From assembly GCA_029934695.1 (NCBI GenBank), contig JAOZLU010000278.1:1-8694 (forward strand): a stretch of 8,694 bases of DNA, written 5' to 3'. The notes beneath the pieces were generated by a model that had not been told where the DNA came from, made no database searches, and saw only the letters and a list, made by a program, of their open reading frames with translations. The stretch's first letter is position 1. The number at the start of each line of letters is the position of its first letter. Source of the stretch: Desulfobacterales bacterium. GTDB lineage: Bacteria; Desulfobacterota; Desulfobacteria; Desulfobacterales; 4be13. Shown here piece after piece: positions 1 to 6,700 of this stretch. The translations under genes were made by a program, and so were the position numbers.

Positions 1-150
1 ACAAACATATCGACCCTGCGGGCCTCTGACTGGCGGTTCCCTGCGTATTCTACAAGCATATCGACCCTACGGGCCTCTGACTGGCGGTTCCCTGCGTATT
101 CTGCAAACATGTCGACCTTACGGGCCTGTGGACTGATTCCTCGTGTTCTA
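1..150. repeat. 51-bp tandem repeat, three copies, running in from upstream
   Basis: Copies lie at 1-51, 52-102 and 103-about 150. Copies 1 and 2 differ at only two positions (unit positions 5 and 18). Copy 3 matches through the core cgacc-tacgggcct and then diverges. The unit length is divisible by three. The forward frame is open from 1 to a TAA at 235-237, and one reverse frame is also open, reading EYAGNRQSEARRVDM per unit. The array may therefore be the end of a repeat-containing coding region or a non-coding intergenic repeat family. There are no spacers, so it is not CRISPR. The 5' boundary is outside the window. Confidence 0.85.
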
Positions 151-340
151 AATCTGGATATATCTGTGCAGGAAAAAATGATTGGTGAAGAAACCCGGTT
201 TTTTCCAGCAGACGGGAAAAAGCATATCCATATTTAAAACATGACTCTGATCTTCTTTGTCTGAATTTCAGGAATCAGAAGAATAATGACCACTTTTGAA
301 CGAAAAGTCAAGTGGATATTTTTATTGTATCAAGGCGATT
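151..340. other. intergenic stretch, no convincing gene
   Basis: This segment joins the repeat array to the promoter region. The only open frame is the continuation of the forward frame through the repeats, which ends at TAA 235-237. It has no visible ribosome-binding site and no recognisable product. Base composition shifts to AT-rich from about 240 onward, as expected for a promoter-proximal spacer. I found no clear rho-independent terminator for an upstream gene. Confidence 0.5.
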
Positions 341-357
341 TTGGCATATTTTTTGCC
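341..357 (+). promoter_or_regulatory. candidate sigma-54 (-24/-12) promoter
   Basis: The sequence TTGGCAT-ATTTTT-TTGCC keeps the invariant GG (343-344) and GC (355-356) exactly ten bases apart, as in the sigma-54 consensus TTGGCAC-N5-TTGCW. It departs from consensus at the C after GGCA (T here) and at the last base (C instead of A/T). Transcription would begin near 367-370, giving a leader of about 250 nt before the ATG at 619. The site also contains a small GGCA/TGCC inverted repeat, so chance similarity is possible. No enhancer site for a sigma-54 activator could be identified. Confidence 0.45.
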
Positions 358-529
358 CTTTTATAAAATCAGCAAGTTACATATTTCATACTTTTTATGC
401 TAAAAAAATTCAGTTGTTTATAGTAAAAATGCCAAAATTTCAGATTTTTTTTGTAAGATAAAGAAAACTTCTTGCATATCCTTGTTATGTAATGCTAAAA
501 GTTTTGAAACTGGATTTGCAGTTATATGT
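358..529 (+). other. AT-rich leader, no gene seen
   Basis: This is a very AT-rich stretch between the promoter candidate and the leader hairpins, with runs of A and T and no open frame of note. A weak sigma-70-like pair (TTGCAT at 472-477 and TGCTAAAAG at 493-501) is present but not convincing. If the sigma-54 site is used, the segment is 5' untranslated mRNA. Confidence 0.45.
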
Positions 530-547
530 TTATAGAAAAAACTATAA
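530..547 (+). promoter_or_regulatory. leader hairpin 1
   Basis: A perfect 6-bp inverted repeat, TTATAG (530-535) and CTATAA (542-547), encloses a six-A loop. It is AT-only apart from one G-C pair, so it would be weak alone. It sits directly before a stronger hairpin in the leader. It has no T tract and is not a terminator. Confidence 0.35.
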
Positions 548-550
548 GGG

Positions 551-579
551 AAAGCCGCTGAACTTGGAACATCGGCTTT
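551..579 (+). promoter_or_regulatory. leader hairpin 2, flanked by AAGGGAAA repeats
   Basis: A perfect 7-bp stem, AAAGCCG (551-557) with CGGCTTT (573-579), encloses a 15-nt loop. The purine-rich direct repeat AAGGGAAA occurs at 546-553, overlapping the start of the stem, and again at 581-588. It lies about 40 nt upstream of the start codon, and no poly-T follows the stem, so a terminator is unlikely. It could be a translational control or mRNA-stability element. It does not match the conserved cores of the cyclic-di-GMP (GEMM) riboswitches I know, and I cannot assign it to a family. Confidence 0.45.
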
Positions 580-605
580 GAAGGGAAACCATAAAATTCA
601 AAAAT

Positions 606-610
606 GGAGG
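606..610 (+). promoter_or_regulatory. ribosome-binding site GGAGG
   Basis: A strong Shine-Dalgarno core lies eight bases before the ATG at 619, which is ideal spacing. It decides the start: the ATG at 604 leads only to a short frame ended by TAA at 613-615, whereas 619 opens directly into a signal peptide. Confidence 0.85.
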
Positions 611-618
611 GTGTAAAA

Positions 619-735
619 ATGGGGGGAAATAATTTGAAATCCAGAACTATTAAGGAGATTGGGAAACTTTTATTCATTGTCATCGTCGCTTTTCTGTCGG
701 TATTGGGAATAGGTGTGTTTCAGAGAACCCTTGCA
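619..735 (+). other. Sec-type signal peptide (residues 1-39)
   Basis: The N-region contains several Lys/Arg residues (K7, R9, K12, K16). A long hydrophobic core follows (LLFIVIVAFLSVLGIGVF, residues 17-34), then a short polar stretch ending T-L-A before Asp40. Cleavage is most likely after Ala39. No lipobox Cys follows the core, so a lipoprotein is unlikely. The mature protein starts right at the first LRR module. Confidence 0.85.
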
Positions 736-3700
736 GATGTCCCGACTGCTGAAAGGAATGCCCTGATTGGTCTGTACAACAGTACAGGTGGGGCAAACTG
801 GAATAACAGAGCTAATTGGCTTGGTGCTGCCGGGACGGAACATACATGGTACGGAGTGACCTGCTCCGGAAATACTGTCACAGGGATTAATTTGCCATCC
901 AACAAGCTTGCCGGAACAATTCCTGCTTCCGTCGGGAGCCTCACGGGACTAAGAAGCCTTATTCTGTCCGGGAATCAGTTGACAGGTGGTATTCCCATCC
1001 AGTTGGGAGGCCTGACAGCTTTGCAGACCCTCAGTTTGTCCGGGAACCAGTTGACAGGCAGCATTTCCACACAGTTAGAAGGCCTGACAGCTTTGCAGAC
1101 CCTCAGTTTGTCCGGGAACCAGTTGACAGGCAACATTCCCACCCAGTTGGGAGGCCTGACAGCTTTGCAGACCCTCAGTTTGTCCGGGAACCAGTTGACA
1201 GGCAGCATTTCCACACAGTTAGAAGGCCTGACAGCTTTGCAGACCCTCAGTTTGTCCGGAAATCAGTTGTCAGGCAACATTCCCGCTCAGTTGAAAAGTC
1301 TGACAAATTTGCAGTCACTTGATCTCGGATACAATGCTCTTTACGCTAATGACCCTGAATTGCGTACTTTTCTCAATCAGAAAGACAATGACTGGGAAAG
1401 CACTCAGACCGTTGCTCCCACCGATTTAAACACTGTCATATCAGTTGCCGATTCACCGACAACAGAATGGAAATCAGTCCCGCTGACATGGACGCCGATT
1501 GCCTACACTGCTGACGGCGGCGGCTATGAAGTTGAGTATTCCACCACATCCGGCGGGCCTTACACTTCATTTGACACCGCATCAGGCAAAAATGTGGGAA
1601 ACATCACCGTGACCGGCCTGAATCCGTGTACGCCCTATTATTTCCGGATTCGTACTGTGACACCTTCCCATGCAAGCAATACAAATGACATCCATAGCAG
1701 TGAGTATGCCACTCTGGGACCTGTCAGCACCCTGTGCATTCCTCTTTCTGAAAAAAAAGCCCTGACTGCTCTTTATAACAGCACAGACGGGGCAAACTGG
1801 AACAACAGGACAGATTGGCTCGGCGGTCCCGGCACTGAAAAGACATGGGCCGGCGTGACCATTGAAAATAATCGTGTCACAGAGATTGATCTGTCCTCAA
1901 ACAGTCTTTCAGGAACGATTCCCCCTGACATTGGCAGCTTCCCGAATCTGAACACGCTTGACCTGTCCGGAAACGAGTTGACGGGCAGCATTCCCACACA
2001 GATGGGAAGCCTTGCAAACCTGCAAAGCCTTGATCTGTCCCAAAATCAGCTGACAGGCAGCATCCCCCCGGAACTGGGAAGCCCTGCAAACCTGCAAACC
2101 CTTGATCTGTCCCAAAATCAGCTGACGAACACCATTCCCGCTCAGATCGGAAGCCTTGCAGAGCTTGAAACCCTGGACGTATCCGGAAATCAGTTGACAG
2201 GCAGCATCCCTTCCCGGATCGGAGACCTTTCATCGCTTCTGATCCTGAACATATCCGGGAATAAGCTGTCGGGCAGCATCCCTTCCGAATTGAAAAATTT
2301 TACCGGTCTGAGCTTCAACAAAAGTGATTTCCGCCACAATGCGCTTTACACCACGGACAATGATCTCCGTTTTCTCCTGAATGACAGACAGATCGGCGGC
2401 AATTGGGAAAGCACCCAGACGATTGCTCCGAGCGGTCTGTCTGCTGCCACACTCGTTGCTGAGTCACCGACAACCGAACTGACCTCAATCCCTCTGACAT
2501 GGACAAAGATTGCCTACACCGGCGACAGCGGGGGCTATGAAGTTTACTATTCGGCCGCACCCGCTGATCCCTCACCCACGCTGTTCGGCACCACAGCGGA
2601 CAAAAATGTGCAGAATATTACCGTGACCGGCATGAATCCGTGTACAACCTGTTATTTCCGCATCCGGACAGTCACGTCCGGTCACATAGAGAATGCCAAT
2701 AAGGTTGAAAGCGGATACACCGAGGAAATTACTGCCAGAACATTGTGCATCCCCCTTGCCGAAAAGCAGGCTCTGACTGACCTTTATGACAGCACAGACG
2801 GTGGCAATTGGACAGACAATGGCGGAAACTGGCTCGGCGATCCGGGAAACGAATGCACATGGGACAGAGTGACCTGCGATAATGTCAGTCATTATGTCAC
2901 GGACATTGATCTCTCCTCCAATAATCTTAACGGGACAATTTCTGAATTCGCCGACATCGAAGACCTGACGGAACTCCAGACGCTCAACCTGTCAGGGAAC
3001 CAGTTGTCGGGAAACATTCCGGCTCAGATCGGAACCCTTGCCAGTCTGACAGACTTGAATCTCTCCGGGAATCAACTGTTGGAAAGCATCCCCTCCGATC
3101 TGGGGGACATCACAACTCTGATAAATCTTGATCTGTCTGATAATCAGTTGACAGGCAGCATTCCTCCCGAACTGGGGGAGCTTGATAATTTGGAGACTTT
3201 GAATCTGGCCCGGAATTATCTGTCAGGAAGCATTCCCTGGGAGATGGGAAATCTTCCAGCCATTCAGCTCATTGATCTGTCCGGGAATCAGCTGTCGGGT
3301 GAGATTCCTCTTCAGATGAAAAATCTCACAACCCTGGCGAACGGTCAGAGCAGTCTTCGCTGGAATGCTCTTAAAACTGGGAACGCTGCTTTGCGTCTTT
3401 TTCTCAACGACAAACAATATGGGAATGACTGGCAGAGCACTCAGACCGTTGTTCCTGAAAATTTGGTTGCCGGAACACCGACATCGTCCTCTGTTCCTCT
3501 GAGTTGGAAGGCCATAGAGTATGATGACGATACCGGCGGCTATGAAGTCTGGTATTCTGAAACACCCGAAGGAGCTTACACGAAGTTCGGAATCACGGAT
3601 GACAAAGCAAATGAAAGCATCACCGTTGGAGGGCTGATGCCTGATGCGACCTATCATTTCCAAATCCGTACCGTCACGAATGATCATGATTACAATCCGA

Positions 3701-6700
3701 ACACAGTTTGCAGCGAATACACGAAAGATGAAGTTTCCGCAAAAACTTTATATGATGATCCGCCGCCACCGAACATTGGTAATGTGAATCCTGGTGATGG
3801 GCCTAAGACTGGCGGTACTGAAATGACGATAACAGGCCAGTTTTTTGATGACGGCGCTAAGGTTCTATTCGGTGGCAGCCTATATCCGGCCGCAATCATC
3901 AGCATTGCTCCCACAGAGATAATATGTGAAGCCCCTGCACATGTGGCGGGCGATGTTGATGTGACAGTGATTAATCCAGATGATCAGGAGGATGTCTGTC
4001 AGGAATGTTACAAGTATGATCCGCCACCGTCAATAAGCGGCGGAAAAGACGGAATAATAAACCTCAACCCCGACGGATATTACCCTGCATCCGGCGGCAC
4101 ACCTGTGAGAATACTGGGAAGCAATTTTGTCTCAGGTGTCACGGTCGCTTTCGGCGGTCAGCTTGCCACAGATACCACGTTCCTCTCATCCGGCAAGATA
4201 GAGTGTACAACACCTCAATATGATACACAGGATAAAGAAGGTGAAGTTCCGGTTGGCGTGCTAGTGACAAACCCGGATGAACAGTCTGTGGTTTGTACAA
4301 ACTGTTATATCTACAACCCGTCGCCGATAATAACGGACGATATAGATCCCGATCTCGGCTGTGTGGGTGAAACGATAACAATAAGGGGCAAAAATTTCAA
4401 CGACGACACAGAGATTCTTTTTGGCGATATTCCTGCCAATGAGATTGAATTCGATTCCATCAACAAGAAGATAACTTGTAAAGCCCCTGCCCGTCCTGAC
4501 AAGAGCGAGAACGAAGAGAAGAATAGATACAACATAGTTAAGGTGGATGTAACAGTCATAAATCCAGATGGACAGGAGGATTTGGCCGATTACAGATACA
4601 AAGAGTTTCCGCCAAGAGTAACTTGTCCCAATCCAAATATTCCGGGTTCAGGCGGCATCTCTCCCAATAACGGCCCATCTGTCCACGGCCCGAAGGTCAG
4701 CGTGGAGAGCAGGACAGTGGAGATAGCAGGCTCCGGCTTTCTCTCAAGCACAACAGTCTCCTTCGGCGGAACGCTGGCCGCATGTAGTCTTTCCGACACG
4801 ACATTGCTGACCTGCATCATTGGGGAACACGCTCCCGGCATGGTTGATATGGTGATAAGCAATTCATGCACGGAGCCGGTGGTCTGCGAAGATGCCTTCA
4901 CTTATGACAACCCACCTACGATCATTAAGCCCATAGTCTCCGGCAATGACTACATAATCGGCGGCACCACGGTCACCATAAGCGGGACCGACTTCGTTGA
5001 TCCCCCCACGGTCGAGTTTGTGACTGATGCGGAAAACCCGGGTGGTGACAAGGCCGTGTCGCCCGTTGTCAACTTTGGCGATTCCACGGAGATAACCTGT
5101 GAAGTCCCTCCTCATTATGAAGGTTATGTGGATGTAATCGTGACCAACCCGGACGGCCAGCCAGGTATTTGTACCGACTGCTTCGAGTATATCAATCTGC
5201 CGCCGCCGGAGATAAAACGGGTATATCCCGAAGAGGGCCCCCTGTCCGGCGGCACCCCTGTGACAATAGAAGGGGCCTATTTCCTTCCGGGCAACACGAC
5301 CGTCACATTTGCCGGCGAAGAAGTCGAGCCTTTTTCGGTGACTTCCAGCGAAATAAAGTTTCATACGCCCAAGTGCAAAGAAGAAACCACAGTTGGTGTG
5401 ACAGTGACAGTGAGTAACCAGTCAGTTTCAAAGCCGGATTGTTATACCTGCAAGAACTGCACATTTACAATAAAGCCAGACAAAGGAGCTGTGTCAGGCG
5501 GCACGGAAGTTAAGATAACCGTGGATAAAGAGGCTTTTTCAGATAATCTTTCGGTTATGTTCGGTGATATTGAAATTTATGGTGGCGTGGTGGTGGAGGA
5601 CGATCCGGATTCAGAAATGAAGAAGATCGTAATATGCACAACCCCTGAATACACAGAAGAAGGCCCGGTTAATGTGGTGGTAACTGATCTGGATAACGGG
5701 CAGTCAGATGTCTGTTCAAGTGCTTATAGTTATATCCGCATGTCCCCTGTTGTAAGGCAGGCTCTGATTGCTATTTTCGAGAATACAGACGGCCCGAATT
5801 GGGATGTTAATACAGGATGGCAGGATGAGTCCGGAAATTTCTCCCCCGAAGGCACTGAGTGTACCCTGCCTTGGTACGGAATCATCTGCAATGATGGAAA
5901 TAATGTGGTAAAAATCAATCTTGACTACAACAATCTGACCGGAAAAATTCCTGAAACCTTCAAAGGTTCTAACGATGAGCCGATTGATACCTTTTCCGTG
6001 TTCCAAAATTTGCGGACTTTCTCGGTCCAGTACAACGATCTGACATACATACCTGAGAACCTTTTGGATGTTCCGACTTTGGAAATGATTGATCTGCGCT
6101 GGAATAATTTTTGTCCTGAATATGAAGAATATGAAGATGAAGATGAAGATGAAGCTCAATATCAAAAAAGGATTGATGCCTTTAATGAAAAGCAGATAGG
6201 CGGCGATTTCTTAGTCACTCAGAAGTGTTATATTCCTCCTGACAACTCTATCATAGTCGAACCGAGCAGCATTAAACTCAGGGAGCCAAATACAGAAACT
6301 TTCATGATCAAATGGTCCGAAAATCATACTCCTCCTGATGATGTGAGAGTTGAGATTAAGTTGGCCAATTCCAACCCCAGTCAATGCATGATTGGGGATT
6401 CGGATGATGAGTCAGTTTTGATCACGCTTACTGCCGGAGATACTGATGGCGTTGAAGTGACTGTGACAGCTACTGATGACGGCAGGACTGAAAGCCTCCC
6501 CAGCACCAGCACCATCCTGGCATCTGTTTTCTCATCCACAGACAGTTCCTACAGAAATATGGATATCAAGGACGTAACCGTCACCATATATGACAAGGAA
6601 ATCTTGGCAATCAGTCATGTCTCTCCCAATGAAGGCGTGAAAGGTGAAAATCTGGAAACCAAGCTCATCGGCAGGGGATTTGATCGGGATACCAGGATAT

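Larger units (their letters stand above)
736..3756 (+). repeat. three ~1-kb tandem LRR-FN3 modules
   Basis: The cap motif (E-x-x-ALxxLYxSTxGxNW) recurs at 751, 1750 and 2761, giving periods of 999 and 1,011 bp. Each period holds a cap, six LRRs, a closing STQT segment and an FN3 domain in the same order. This indicates duplication of a whole ~335-residue unit. A fourth cap without FN3 appears at 5752. Confidence 0.9.

Noticed and set aside
1..150. CRISPR-like array
   Set aside because: The units are directly adjacent with no variable spacers, and they are 51 bp long with decay in the last copy. This is a plain tandem repeat.
190..225. Terminator-like CCCG/CGGG inverted repeat near the upstream repeat array
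   Set aside because: The stem is only about 4 bp with a long loop, and no T tract follows.
472..501. Sigma-70 promoter (TTGCAT with TGCTAAAAG)
   Set aside because: The -10 match is weak and the spacing imperfect in a very AT-rich stretch where such matches arise by chance. The -24/-12 element at 341-357 is a better candidate.
3223..3687. 154-codon open frame on the reverse strand, and other reverse-strand frames across the gene
   Set aside because: They lie entirely antisense to a continuous, domain-rich coding frame, lack ribosome-binding sites and resemble no family. They follow from the codon bias and repeat structure of the forward gene.
736..3756. Recent transfer from a plant, because the LRR consensus is LSGNQLTGSIP
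   Set aside because: Plant-type LRRs with this consensus are common in bacterial surface proteins. The bacterial cap, ribosome-binding site, signal peptide and dockerin tail show a bacterial gene.
3997..5458. Heme-binding CxxC motifs (multiheme cytochrome)
   Set aside because: None of the CxxC pairs is followed by His. They end in Tyr, Phe or Lys and recur at a fixed place in IPT domains, which points to disulfides or metal binding, not c-type heme.
5716..6165. 149-codon reverse frame with a hydrophobic Phe/Ile-rich start
   Set aside because: The apparent hydrophobic N terminus (runs of I, F) is the antisense reading of the GAAGAT acidic tract. The forward LRR module is the real coding sequence.
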